Below are positions 7,336 to 15,391 of a DNA stretch of 15,521 bases, piece after piece (position 1 is the first letter of the stretch; each line of letters opens with the position of its first letter). Position numbers and translations under genes: made by a program. Under the pieces are notes generated by a model, which searched no databases, was not told where the DNA came from, and worked only from the letters and a program-made list of their open reading frames with translations. The DNA is from Bacteroidaceae bacterium (lineage in GTDB: Bacteria; Bacteroidota; Bacteroidia; Bacteroidales; CHK158-818): the NCBI GenBank assembly GCA_017467745.1, contig JAFUKV010000094.1, positions 1 through 15,521 of the forward strand, given 5' to 3'.

Positions 7336-9957
7336 ATGGAAATTGCAAGCAAGTACGATCCCTCAGAGGTAGAATCGAAATGGTATGACTATTGGCTGAA
7401 ACACGAGTTTTTTAAGTCAGTTCCCGACAGTCGTGAGCCGTATACGGTCGTCATTCCGCCTCCCAATGTAACGGGTGTATTACATATGGGGCACATGCTT
7501 AATAATACAATTCAAGATATATTGGTGCGTCGTGCGCGTATGCAGGGCAAAAATGCGTGCTGGGTTCCCGGAACCGATCACGCCTCTATTGCTACCGAAG
7601 CGAAAGTTGTAGCTAAGTTGGCATCGGAAGGTATTAAGAAAACCGATTTGACCCGTGAACAGTTTTTAGAACATGCTTGGGCGTGGACACGTAAGCATGG
7701 AGGTATTATATTGGAACAGCTGAAAAAGTTAGGAGCATCGTGCGATTGGAGCCGTACAGGTTTTACTATGGATGAAGAACGTTCGCAAAGCGTGTTGGAT
7801 GTATTTGTAGACCTTTTTAATAAAGGTTTGATATATCGAGGCGTACGTATGGTAAATTGGGACCCGTCTGCAAAAACTGCTCTTTCTGATGAGGAGGTAA
7901 TTTATAAAGAAGAACACAGTAAGTTATATTATTTACGTTATTTTGTTGAGGGCGAAGATAAATATATTGTAGTGGCTACTACCCGCCCGGAGACTATTTT
8001 GGGCGATACGGCTGTTTGCGTTAATCCGAATGATGAACGTTATACATGGTTGAAAGGCAAGAAAGTGATTGTACCGTTGGTAAATCGTGCAGTGCCTATC
8101 ATTATGGACGATTATGTAGAAATGGAGTTCGGTACGGGATGTTTGAAAGTAACGCCCGCTCATGATGTAAACGACTATATGTTAGGCGAAAAATATAATC
8201 TTGAAACCATAGATATTTTCGAGGATGATGGAACTATCAGCCAGCGTGGCGGATTGTATGTAGGGCAAGATCGTTTTGATGTTCGTAAACAGATAGAAAA
8301 AGATCTGTCCGCTGCCGGATTGATGGAAAAGGTTGAGGACTATGACAATAAAGTGGGTTATTCAGAACGTACCCATGTCGTGATAGAACCTAAACTTTCT
8401 ATGCAATGGTTTTTGAAAATGTCCGATTTGGCACGTCCGGCATTAGATGCTGTTATGAACGATGATATTCGTTTCTATCCGCAAAAATACAAAAATACGT
8501 ATCGTTACTGGATGGAAAATATCAAAGATTGGTGTATCTCTCGTCAATTGTGGTGGGGGCATCAGATACCGGCGTACTATTTGCCGCAAGGCGGATATGT
8601 GGTGGCGTCTACACCAGAAAAAGCATTGGCGTTAGCTCGCGAGAAAAGCGGAAACGCCGCATTGCAGATGTCCGATTTGCGTCAAGATGAGGATTGTTTG
8701 GATACGTGGTTCTCTTCATGGTTGTGGCCTATATCATTGTTTAAGGGAATTTCGGCTCCCGGTAACGATGAAATAAAGTATTATTATCCTACTACCGATT
8801 TGGTAACCGCTCCCGATATTATATTCTTCTGGGTAGCGCGAATGATTATGGCCGGTTATGAATATGAGAAAACTTTTCCGTTTAAGAACGTATATTTTAC
8901 GGGGATTGTACGTGATAAAATCGGTCGAAAAATGTCCAAATCGTTAGGTAATTCGCCCGATCCGTTAGAGTTGATAGATAAATACGGTGCAGACGGAGTG
9001 CGTATGGGAATGATGCTTTCTGCTCCTGCCGGAAATGATATTCTTTTTGATGATGCCCTTTGTGAACAAGGCCGTAATTTTAATAATAAGATATGGAATG
9101 CTTTCCGGTTAGTTAAAGGGTGGAATGTAGATGAGAATATTCAGCAACCGCTTTCATCAGAAATGGCTGTCGAGTGGTTTGATGCTTTATTAAGCCGTAC
9201 CATTGAGGAGGTTGATGATTTGTTTAGCAAATATCGCCTTTCAGAAGCCCTTATGGTGATTTATAAACTTTTCTGGGACGAATTTTCTTCTTGGTATCTT
9301 GAAACGATAAAACCCGGTTACCAACAGCCTATTGATAAAACAACATATCAAGCTACATTACGTTTTTTTGACGCGTTGTTAAAACTGTTGCATCCGTTTA
9401 TGCCTTTTATTACCGAAGAGTTATGGCAGCATCTGGAAGACCGTAAAGAAGGAGAGAGCATTATGGTTTCTCTGCAACCCAAAGCGCAATCGCATAATAA
9501 AATGATTATAGAACGCTTTGAACGGGCGAAAGAGATTGTTGCCGGTATCCGTACGATACGTTTGCAAAAGAATATTGCGAATAAGGAGCCGTTGGTTTTA
9601 CAAGTAGTTGGTGAACACGATGGTTCATTAGATGCTGTAATTGCAAAGGTAGCGAATATTTCGGAGATGAAACAAGAAGCGGAAAAGGATGCTACTGCCG
9701 TTTCGTTCTTAGTAGGAACAACGGAATATGCTGTTCCGTTGGGCAATAATATTGATGTGGAGGCCGAACTGAAAAAACAGGAAGACGAGTTGGCTTATAT
9801 GCAGGGGTTCTTGAAATCTGTATTAGCGAAGTTAAATAATGAACGATTTGTGAATAATGCTCCGGCAAAAGTGGTAGATGCCGAACGAAAGAAACAGTCC
9901 GATGCCGAAAGTAAAATAAAATCATTGCAGGAAAGTATCGCTGCGTTGAAAAAATAG
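7336..9957 (+). CDS. valS: Valine--tRNA ligase (valyl-tRNA synthetase)
   Basis: This cytoplasmic class I synthetase charges tRNA-Val with valine and edits misactivated threonine. The 873-residue protein carries the ATP-binding HIGH motif as HMGH (50-53, within NVTGVLHMGHMLNN), the CP1 editing domain (about 200-340, with VVATTRPETILGDTAV), a tryptophan-rich catalytic segment (ISRQLWWGHQIPAYY, DTWFSSWLWP), and the KMSKS loop intact at 532-536 (GRKMSKSLGNSPDPLE). The anticodon-binding helical domain includes FMPFITEELWQHL. The C-terminal tail from about 805 is a charged coiled coil, as usual for ValRS. Length and motif order are complete, with no sign of damage. The ATG at 7336 gives the normal MEIASKYDPSEVE start. 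The next gene is 163 bp away behind a hairpin, so valS is probably monocistronic. Confidence 0.99.
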   Translation: MEIASKYDPSEVESKWYDYWLKHEFFKSVPDSREPYTVVIPPPNVTGVLHMGHMLNNTIQDILVRRARMQGKNACWVPGTDHASIATEAKVVAKLASEGIKKTDLTREQFLEHAWAWTRKHGGIILEQLKKLGASCDWSRTGFTMDEERSQSVLDVFVDLFNKGLIYRGVRMVNWDPSAKTALSDEEVIYKEEHSKLYYLRYFVEGEDKYIVVATTRPETILGDTAVCVNPNDERYTWLKGKKVIVPLVNRAVPIIMDDYVEMEFGTGCLKVTPAHDVNDYMLGEKYNLETIDIFEDDGTISQRGGLYVGQDRFDVRKQIEKDLSAAGLMEKVEDYDNKVGYSERTHVVIEPKLSMQWFLKMSDLARPALDAVMNDDIRFYPQKYKNTYRYWMENIKDWCISRQLWWGHQIPAYYLPQGGYVVASTPEKALALAREKSGNAALQMSDLRQDEDCLDTWFSSWLWPISLFKGISAPGNDEIKYYYPTTDLVTAPDIIFFWVARMIMAGYEYEKTFPFKNVYFTGIVRDKIGRKMSKSLGNSPDPLELIDKYGADGVRMGMMLSAPAGNDILFDDALCEQGRNFNNKIWNAFRLVKGWNVDENIQQPLSSEMAVEWFDALLSRTIEEVDDLFSKYRLSEALMVIYKLFWDEFSSWYLETIKPGYQQPIDKTTYQATLRFFDALLKLLHPFMPFITEELWQHLEDRKEGESIMVSLQPKAQSHNKMIIERFERAKEIVAGIRTIRLQKNIANKEPLVLQVVGEHDGSLDAVIAKVANISEMKQEAEKDATAVSFLVGTTEYAVPLGNNIDVEAELKKQEDELAYMQGFLKSVLAKLNNERFVNNAPAKVVDAERKKQSDAESKIKSLQESIAALKK

Positions 9958-9974
9958 TGATTTTGATTAATCTA

Positions 9975-10011
9975 AGCAAAGCCTCGCATATTTAATATGC
10001 GAGGCTTTGCT
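9975..10011 (+). terminator. Long hairpin after valS
   Basis: AGCAAAGCCTCGCATATT (9975-9992) is exactly mirrored at 9994-10011 with a single base in the centre. The stem is long and GC-rich in the middle, starting 17 bp after the valS stop. Only ATTTATAG follows, so there is no true T-run; it may act as a terminator or as an RNA-stabilising end. Confidence 0.75.
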
Positions 10012-10069
10012 ATTTATAGAATGAATATAGAAAAAATGTAAAAAGGCAGGTGTATTTTGTATGATTGTT

Positions 10070-10077
10070 TATATTTG
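10070..10077 (+). promoter_or_regulatory. -7 promoter box for the DUF6340-like lipoprotein
   Basis: TATATTTG is an exact TAnnTTTG match, 43 bp before the ATG at 10121. No good -33 TTG lies at the usual spacing. Confidence 0.4.
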
Positions 10078-10120
10078 TGTTTAGTAAAGATTCTGTCGCA
10101 AGGAAATAAAATTTGTATTT

Positions 10121-11149
10121 ATGAAAAATATATTTCGATATTCAGCCTTTCTTTTTCTTGTTGTTATGGGGTTGGTTTCGTGTCGTTCTTCTTATGTAAC
10201 ATATGTAAATGTAGAGACGGTACATCCGGCAAAGATAACGTTTCCTGTTTATATTCGGGATATTGCGTTTGTTAATAATGCGCTTGGAAGCAGTAAATGC
10301 ACAATCTCAGATGATGGTGGAACGGAGTTTACATTGATGGGTGCAGACTCTTTGGCTATGGATATGTTGGCTATTGTGGCCGATTCTATTTCGCATAGTC
10401 CTTATTTCGATATAGTTACAATTGGAAGTATAGCAGATACATCATCGCTGATTTTGAAAAAACTGACGCCAGAGCAATTAGATGAAGTACGTGGGGCAAC
10501 AGGGGCGCAAACGGTTATAACGATGGATGGTTTTCAGATGATGATAGATAAAAAGTATTATTTTCGTTCTAACGAGTTGGTAATGGAGTTTGTCGGTAAA
10601 ACCTTCTTTAAAATATATGAGCCGGGAAATGATGATGCGCCTCAAACACATATTTGTGTAGATACGATGGTATGGAGTTCTGGCGGTTGGGGTGCGATGT
10701 TAGATGACATGGAGTTTCTTACGGAGAGAGTTTCAGACGCTATTGCGTATTTTGCAGAGCAGAATATCAATAGGTTTATACCATATCTGCGGTTGTCGGA
10801 ACGTTTCATTTATGTAACTGGCAATACCGAGATGGTAGATGCCGAACGTTACATTAATAAAGACAAATGGGATGAAGCATCGTATTTGTGGGAGCATTTG
10901 TATGAAAGCGGAGAGGATGAAACGCAAAAAGCGAAAGCTGCATCGAATATGGCGGTTGTCTATGAAATGCGGGATGATTTTACGGCAGCTATCGATTGGG
11001 CTAAGAAATCGTATGATCTGTTTAATCAACCTTCGGTTAGAGACAAAAACATTGAAGATATAAAAAGTATAAGCAATTATATCAAACTGTTAGAACAAAG
11101 ACAGAAGGATGTTCCTCTGTTAAAAGAGCAGATGGAGCGTCGCCGATAA
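10121..11149 (+). CDS. DUF6340-like lipoprotein with C-terminal TPR-like repeats
   Basis: The function is unknown. The 342-residue protein starts with a textbook lipoprotein signal (MKNIFRYSAFLFLVVMGLVSC; lipobox LVSC, Cys21), so it is anchored in a membrane facing the periplasm. Residues 22-220 match in style the Bacteroidota DUF6340 lipoproteins, with VYIRDIAFVNNAL near the start and a later TGAQTVITMDGFQM segment. The C-terminal third (about 240-310) has helical TPR-like pairs: RYINKDKWDEASYLWEHLYE, then AKAASNMAVVYEMRDDFTAA and IDWAKKSYDLF. TPRs usually hold partner proteins. It has its own promoter-like box and is followed after 72 bp by another small lipoprotein. DUF assignment is from memory; lipoprotein and repeat calls are direct. 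Confidence 0.8.
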   Translation: MKNIFRYSAFLFLVVMGLVSCRSSYVTYVNVETVHPAKITFPVYIRDIAFVNNALGSSKCTISDDGGTEFTLMGADSLAMDMLAIVADSISHSPYFDIVTIGSIADTSSLILKKLTPEQLDEVRGATGAQTVITMDGFQMMIDKKYYFRSNELVMEFVGKTFFKIYEPGNDDAPQTHICVDTMVWSSGGWGAMLDDMEFLTERVSDAIAYFAEQNINRFIPYLRLSERFIYVTGNTEMVDAERYINKDKWDEASYLWEHLYESGEDETQKAKAASNMAVVYEMRDDFTAAIDWAKKSYDLFNQPSVRDKNIEDIKSISNYIKLLEQRQKDVPLLKEQMERRR

Positions 11150-11165
11150 TAGAAGGGTTGATACG

Positions 11166-11221
11166 AACAAAAGGAGGTTATATTTTGTTTTGAAGAAAAA
11201 TAAGTATAACCTCTTTTTGTT
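11166..11221 (+). terminator. Hairpin between the two lipoprotein genes, ending at the next start codon
   Basis: AACAAAAGGAGGTTATA (11166-11182) pairs with TATAACCTCTTTTTGTT (11205-11221) over 17 bp with one G-T wobble and a 22-nt loop. The right arm holds a T-tract and its last base touches the ATG at 11222. The left arm contains AAAGGAGG, a strong Shine-Dalgarno-like string, but about 45 bp too far upstream to serve that ATG. It could be a terminator, or an attenuator controlling the second gene. Confidence 0.7.
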
Positions 11222-11791
11222 ATGAAAAAACAGCTCATAATTTGTTTATCGATAGTTTTCTGTATATTAGGTTGTTCGCCTTATACATTGTTGGATAGTA
11301 TGGTGGTAAATAATGCAGATTTATCGGCATATAGAACGTTTAAAATAGCATCGCCCGATGCTTCGTTGCTTCCTCCCCGATTTAGTATGCGGGATTTTAA
11401 TATAATTTCGAACGCTATTAAAACGCAGATGTTGATGCGGGGATATAAAGAATCGCCTAACGCTGATTTATTAATTAACATAGGCATCGTAATAACGGAT
11501 AATATAGAGACGAAAGATGCGTTACCTCCTGTAACTCCGTTTTTTATGTCTCGTCGAGAGGCTTATTATCGCGATTATTATAACGATGCCAAAGTGATTA
11601 CCGGTATTAATAAAGAGGGTGTTCTGACTATGGATATGATTGATACGCGAAACGATATGTATCTATATACGGCCTCTGTGGGAAATTTGGTAGATAGGGC
11701 AGACCATAAAGTAAAAGAATCAGAAGAGGTTGATAAAGCTATCGAAGCATTATTTAAAGGTTTTCCTGTGAAGCCCAGAGTGGAAGAATAA
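11222..11791 (+). CDS. DUF4136-like lipoprotein
   Basis: The function is unknown. The 189-residue protein has a lipoprotein signal (MKKQLIICLSIVFCILGC; Cys18) and then a DUF4136-style fold start: a DLSAYRTFKIASPD segment, an ISNAIKTQMLMRGYKES helix, and NADLLINIGIVITDN, the usual conserved 'ADL-hydrophobic' strand. The C-terminal helix holds VDKAIEALFKGFPV, also typical. DUF4136 proteins are short envelope lipoproteins with no established biochemical role. The gene follows the DUF6340-like lipoprotein with a hairpin between, so the pair may be partly co-transcribed. It ends 32 bp from the converging AraC gene. Confidence 0.8.
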   Translation: MKKQLIICLSIVFCILGCSPYTLLDSMVVNNADLSAYRTFKIASPDASLLPPRFSMRDFNIISNAIKTQMLMRGYKESPNADLLINIGIVITDNIETKDALPPVTPFFMSRREAYYRDYYNDAKVITGINKEGVLTMDMIDTRNDMYLYTASVGNLVDRADHKVKESEEVDKAIEALFKGFPVKPRVEE

Positions 11792-11823
11792 GCATTTTTA
11801 TGCCTCACAAGACCGTAGGTGAA

Positions 11824-12669
11824 TTACGTTTGATCTTTTTTCAAGCAATAACATTTACGAAATTTTGTGGGCGAGCATCCTTTGATTCTTTTAAATGCCC
11901 TGTTAAAATATGGAATATCGGTAAACCCTACTTGATAACATATTTCAGACACGGGCATATTTGTTTGTTGTAATAATTGGCAAGCCAATTCTATTCGGTA
12001 TTCGTTTAAATATGTAACGAAAGTTTTTCTCGTAGATTGTTTAAAAAAGATGCAAAACGCCGATTTGCTCATTCCCGCATAACGAGCCGCATCATTGAGC
12101 GATATATTGCGGGTTGCGTTACAAATTATGTACGTGCGAATCATATTCAGTCTATCTTGTTTTTTGTCAGGGCTTTTATACATGCCAACGATGCGGCTGT
12201 TATCTGTTGTTAATATTATGCTAAGTAGTTTTATCATTGAGGCAAGCCGTTCAATATCATCTTGGTTACACATATTTCTTAGAATAAGAGCTATATGATT
12301 AGCTCTTTTAGGGGAGAATTTTATGGCGTTACTGATTTCTTTCAAGCATTTTATATGTTCTCTGAGCTCAGGGAATACAACAGAACAATTTTCGATAAAT
12401 TGCTGGGTGAACGTTATCGTGATATTAGATATTTTGTTATCCTTGTTAACATGTTTATTATTGAAAAACCAGCAATGAGGAATTTCGGGAGGAATCATTA
12501 TTACCTCATTATGTCGGAAAGGTTCTGTCATATCACCTATAATCCTTATTCCCGAACCGAAAGTAATATATGAGAGTTCCCATGTTGGTTGTCGGTGTAG
12601 CCCTATCTGCTCATTTGGAGCAAGACGAACATTCTCAAAAGAAAAAGAGGTATTTTTAATTGTTGGCAT
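11824..12669 (-). CDS. AraC-family transcriptional regulator with cupin-type sensor domain
   Basis: This is a predicted ligand-responsive activator or repressor. The 281-residue protein has an N-terminal cupin-like part (about 20-95; HRQPTWELSYITFGSG and FRHNEVIMIPPEIPHCWFF), which in relatives binds a sugar or other small effector. The C-terminal DNA-binding domain has two helix-turn-helix units, SLNDAARYAGMSKSAFCIFF (190-209 and on) and PVSEICYQVGFTDIPYFNRA (239-258), plus the usual closing GCSPTKFRK. The ATG at 12669 is the only good start. The gene is transcribed divergently from the VOC/PHP run, so these neighbours are its most likely targets. Its own promoter is overlapped by two small palindromes, which would allow autoregulation. 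Family is certain; ligand and regulon are not known. Confidence 0.95.
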   Translation of the reverse strand: MPTIKNTSFSFENVRLAPNEQIGLHRQPTWELSYITFGSGIRIIGDMTEPFRHNEVIMIPPEIPHCWFFNNKHVNKDNKISNITITFTQQFIENCSVVFPELREHIKCLKEISNAIKFSPKRANHIALILRNMCNQDDIERLASMIKLLSIILTTDNSRIVGMYKSPDKKQDRLNMIRTYIICNATRNISLNDAARYAGMSKSAFCIFFKQSTRKTFVTYLNEYRIELACQLLQQTNMPVSEICYQVGFTDIPYFNRAFKRIKGCSPTKFRKCYCLKKDQT

Positions 12670-12703
12670 TGTCTATTTTTAGAAATTGAGCATTATATAT
12701 TAG

Positions 12704-12735
12704 CAAAAATAGCTATTTACAAAAAAATAAGACAA
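12704..12735 (-). promoter_or_regulatory. Promoter of the AraC gene
   Basis: The minus strand has TTG (12735-12733), 21 bp, then TATTTTTG (12711-12704), an exact TAnnTTTG box, 34 bp before the ATG. Two short palindromes overlap it: AAATAGCTATTT (12707-12718) on the -7 box and ACAATTATTGT (12732-12742) on the -33 box. They may be operators. Confidence 0.6.
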
Positions 12736-12777
12736 TTATTGTGGAAAATAGAGCAAATAAATTACTTCGGGAGAAAT

Positions 12778-12785
12778 TATTTTTG
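12778..12785 (+). promoter_or_regulatory. -7 promoter box for the VOC/PHP genes
   Basis: TATTTTTG is an exact TAnnTTTG match, 17 bp before the VOC gene's ATG, giving a very short leader. No TTG sits at the -33 position, which fits a promoter needing an activator such as the divergent AraC protein. Confidence 0.5.
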
Positions 12786-12802
12786 TAAAAAATACAACGC
12801 AC

Positions 12803-13189
12803 ATGATAAAAATAGACCACATAGCCGTGTATGTACACGATTTGGAAACAGTGAAAGATTTCTTTATTCGTTTTTTTTCAGCCAAAGCAAATACAATGTA
12901 TCATAACCCAAGAACGGGATTAAGGAGTTATTTCTTGTCTTTCGATGATGATTCGAGATTGGAAATAATGAGTCGTCCGGAAGTAGGGCGGATAGAAAGA
13001 GATGTTTATAGGGCAGGATATACTCATTTATCGTTTAGCGTTGGTAGTAAAGAAGAGGTAGATAGGATTACAAACCGTTTGAAAGAGTATGGTTATGAGA
13101 TATTAAGCGGACCACGATTTACAGGCGACGGATATTATGAAAGTGCGGTACTGGGGCCGGAGGATAACATTATTGAGATAACGGAGTAA
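12803..13189 (+). CDS. VOC-superfamily protein (glyoxalase-fold)
   Basis: A small cytoplasmic metal-binding protein of the vicinal oxygen chelate fold, related to glyoxalase I and lyases of that group; its substrate is not known. The 128 residues form two beta-alpha-beta-beta-beta units, and the four expected metal ligands are all present: His6 (IDHIAVYV), Glu54 (RLEIM), His75 (THLSFSV) and Glu125 (NIIEIT). An active metal site is therefore likely. The GDGYYES-AVLGPEDN segment is typical of glyoxalase-like relatives. It is the first gene after the AraC-facing promoter, and the PHP gene follows 10 bp later, so the two are one transcription unit. Confidence 0.9.
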   Translation: MIKIDHIAVYVHDLETVKDFFIRFFSAKANTMYHNPRTGLRSYFLSFDDDSRLEIMSRPEVGRIERDVYRAGYTHLSFSVGSKEEVDRITNRLKEYGYEILSGPRFTGDGYYESAVLGPEDNIIEITE

Positions 13190-13199
13190 AAGTGGATAT

Positions 13200-14045
13200 A
13201 TGAATAGAAAGGTTTTCTTGCAGACATCGGGATGTTTGCTCGCTGGTACGATATTCGGGAAGAAACCGGAAAGAGAGATGATCTTTTCTGATAATTTTAT
13301 AAATGAAGTTCGTGCATGTACTGAATATAATTTTCCGGTAATGGATTTGCATGTTCATCGTTCTAAGCAACTGACAATAGAGGCTATTGTGGCAAAATCG
13401 AAAGAGTTGGATATGCCGATCGGGGTGATGGAAAATATTGCGTCTTGGGGAATAACCAATAATACTCAATTAAAAGATTATATTGATGCAATAAAACCTT
13501 ATCCTGTTTATATCGGTTTGCAACCAATGAGTCCCGGATGGTCGAAAAATTTGTCTTCGGAATTGATAGAACAAGCTGATTATATCGCAATGGATCCGCA
13601 AATCGTAGAAAATGGAAACGGATACGGCGAAACAATTAATCTTTGGGAATATAGTTCTTATATAGATGATGCAGAGGCTTTTATGGAACGTAATATGCAA
13701 CATTATTTAAATATTCTTACGGGAGATGAACCGCTGGATATATTTGCTTGCCCGCTTTTTTTGCCGTGTTGTTTACAACGAGAGTATAATGCTCTTTGGA
13801 CAAAAAAACGTTTGCAACAAATTATTGATGCTGCTAAGGAAAAAGGGGTTGCGATAGAAATAAACGATATTGTACGGGTTCCTCACGAAGAGTTTATTAT
13901 TATGGCAAAACGTGCAGGTCTGAAATTTACTTTCGGATCTGATGGGCGTAATCATTTAGTCGGCAGGCTTGACTACTGTAAATATGTTGCGAAAAAATGT
14001 CGCCTTACAGAAAAAGATTTTTTTATTCCTCGTAGTCGCCGATAA
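13200..14045 (+). CDS. Exported PHP-domain (metal-dependent phosphoesterase-like) protein
   Basis: The PHP fold is a metal-dependent hydrolase barrel, usually a phosphoesterase; the substrate here is unknown. The N-terminus, MNRKVFLQTSGCLLAGTIFG, looks like a Tat-type signal (N-R-K-x-F-L) with a short hydrophobic core, so export is likely. Metal-site marks are DLHVH (49-53, with the H-x-H pair at 51 and 53), Glu78 in GVMENIASW, and FGSDGRNHLVGR (Asp248, His252) near the end. A mid-region SSYIDDAEAFMERNMQHYL helix precedes a cysteine-rich FACPLFLPCC strand. At 281 residues it is about the size of a stand-alone PHP enzyme. It lies 10 bp after the VOC gene, and the TIM-barrel gene follows immediately. 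The PHP call rests on motifs; amidohydrolase is the main alternative. Confidence 0.75.
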   Translation: MNRKVFLQTSGCLLAGTIFGKKPEREMIFSDNFINEVRACTEYNFPVMDLHVHRSKQLTIEAIVAKSKELDMPIGVMENIASWGITNNTQLKDYIDAIKPYPVYIGLQPMSPGWSKNLSSELIEQADYIAMDPQIVENGNGYGETINLWEYSSYIDDAEAFMERNMQHYLNILTGDEPLDIFACPLFLPCCLQREYNALWTKKRLQQIIDAAKEKGVAIEINDIVRVPHEEFIIMAKRAGLKFTFGSDGRNHLVGRLDYCKYVAKKCRLTEKDFFIPRSRR

Positions 14046-14049
14046 TGGT

Positions 14050-14057
14050 TATATTTG
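14050..14057 (+). promoter_or_regulatory. -7 promoter box for the TIM-barrel gene
   Basis: TATATTTG is an exact TAnnTTTG match, 5 bp after the PHP stop codon. It places transcription start just before the ATGs at 14074 and 14098 and rules out the longer upstream reading frame as the true start. Confidence 0.45.
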
Positions 14058-14097
14058 TAATGTTTTGACTATAATGAAAATTAAAAAGAATAATAGT

Positions 14098-15033
14098 ATG
14101 AGAGTTTTTAGAAAAAGACGTCTGTCATGGGCGATGTTTTTGTGTACGGCCGTTGCTATGTTTTTGTTGGTTTCTCCTGAAACCGTGTGGGCGAAAAAAA
14201 ATAAAAAAATCGGTATCCAACTTTATTCTGTGATGGGTGCTATGGGAAAAGATCCTCAAAAGTCCGTTGAGCGTCTTGCCAATATAGGTTATAACTCTTT
14301 TGAGTTGGTACAATGGGGCGGAGATACAAAAGTTTTCGGGCTTTCTGCGAAAGATTTTAAGGCTCTTTGCGACAAAAATGGGGTAGAGATAATATCGACG
14401 CATTCGAGTATTCAAGAAGATCCCGCAAAAGAGGCGGAAATTATGCAACGATGGAGACAACTGTTTGAAATACAAAAGGCGTGTGGTGGTAAGTATTTTG
14501 TTATTCCCAGTTATGGGGTAGATTATACGGTTAAAGATGTACAACGCATGTGCGATTATTTTAATCGTGTAGGTAAAATTGCCTCAGAATACGGATTGAA
14601 ATTAGGGTATCATAATCATGCTTCTGAATATCAGAAGTTGAAAGATAGCGATAAAGTTATGTGGGAATATCTGGTAGAGAATACCGATCCTAAGTATGTA
14701 TGTTTTGAGTTAGATGTTTATTGGTGTACGAAAGGAGGGAAAAATCCGGTTGAGTATTTGAAGAAATATCCTAAACGTATAGAAATGCTGCATATCAAAG
14801 ACGATTTCGTGATAGGAGAGAGCGGAACTATTGATTTTGAAGGTATTTTTAAACAATTCTATAAGAACGGTATGAAAAACTATGTTGTAGAAATTGAGAC
14901 TCCGGGCGCTTTACGCGAGAAGGTTAATGCCGATGGGTCTAAATATACGCAAGATCAAATTATGGATGAAGTGTTTGAAGCTGCGCGTAAAAGTGCGGAA
15001 TACCTGAAAAAGTCCAAGTTTGTGAAAAAATAA
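14098..15033 (+). CDS. Exported sugar phosphate isomerase/epimerase-like TIM-barrel protein
   Basis: The protein belongs to the xylose isomerase-like TIM-barrel family (AP_endonuc_2), whose members isomerise, epimerise or dehydrate sugars and keto-sugars using a divalent metal. Starting at ATG 14098 it has 311 residues and a signal peptide (RKRR, then AMFLCTAVAMFLLV, cleavage near VWA). ATG 14074 would add eight residues. Probable metal or catalytic residues are His172 and His174 (LGYHNHASEY), Glu204/Asp206 (FELDVYW), His232 (MLHIKDD) and Glu265/Glu267 (VVEIETPG). The C-terminus AEYLKKSKFVKK is nearly repeated in the gene converging from the right edge. It probably works in the periplasm on a sugar released by neighbours, and may be co-expressed with the VOC/PHP genes despite its own promoter-like box. 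Confidence 0.88.
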   Translation: MRVFRKRRLSWAMFLCTAVAMFLLVSPETVWAKKNKKIGIQLYSVMGAMGKDPQKSVERLANIGYNSFELVQWGGDTKVFGLSAKDFKALCDKNGVEIISTHSSIQEDPAKEAEIMQRWRQLFEIQKACGGKYFVIPSYGVDYTVKDVQRMCDYFNRVGKIASEYGLKLGYHNHASEYQKLKDSDKVMWEYLVENTDPKYVCFELDVYWCTKGGKNPVEYLKKYPKRIEMLHIKDDFVIGESGTIDFEGIFKQFYKNGMKNYVVEIETPGALREKVNADGSKYTQDQIMDEVFEAARKSAEYLKKSKFVKK

Positions 15034-15096
15034 GATAGTTAACTTAACTTAGTTGTAGATGTAAGAGCTTAGGTCTGAGCTAAAAAAATAGAAAGT

Positions 15097-15130
15097 AAAA
15101 ATACGAGATTCATAAGGGTCTCGTATTTTT
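15097..15130 (+). terminator. Terminator of the TIM-barrel gene
   Basis: AAAAATACGAGA (15097-15108) pairs with TCTCGTATTTTT (15119-15130) over 12 bp with a 10-nt loop. The right arm runs into a T-run, 64 bp after the stop codon. Confidence 0.88.
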
Positions 15131-15391
15131 TGTTGTAACTTTATTCTATTTCTACGTTCTTACTTGCTATATGTTTCTAAATTTTACTGTATAATTTCCC
15201 TTATCTTTTTGTTAGATTCTTCTGAGTTAGAACAATTCTGCGGATATAGTTTAATATGTTTTGCTTGTTTTTCCGGACAGATTCGGAATTATTAATCTTT
15301 CCTTTTGAGAGGGATGGATGTACAATATTTTATCTATGTATATTTCTATTTCATAATATGTACCAGTGAGGAGTAAAGTGTTGCGGAAAGA
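15131..15391. other. AT-rich spacer between two terminators
   Basis: No gene, recognisable motif or repeat is seen here. All frames have frequent stops. It separates two convergent transcription units. Confidence 0.6.

Noticed and set aside
9348..9746. 132-codon open frame on the minus strand inside valS
   Set aside because: It lies wholly inside a well conserved gene, has no recognisable domain, and is explained as a shadow of the valS coding frame.
11792..11823. GCATTTTTATGC as a terminator between the DUF4136-like and AraC genes
   Set aside because: The stem is only four base pairs, too weak to call.
13969..14097. Longer N-terminus for the TIM-barrel protein starting at 13969
   Set aside because: It overlaps the PHP gene by 77 bp in another frame, and the promoter-like box and signal peptide favour 14074 or 14098.
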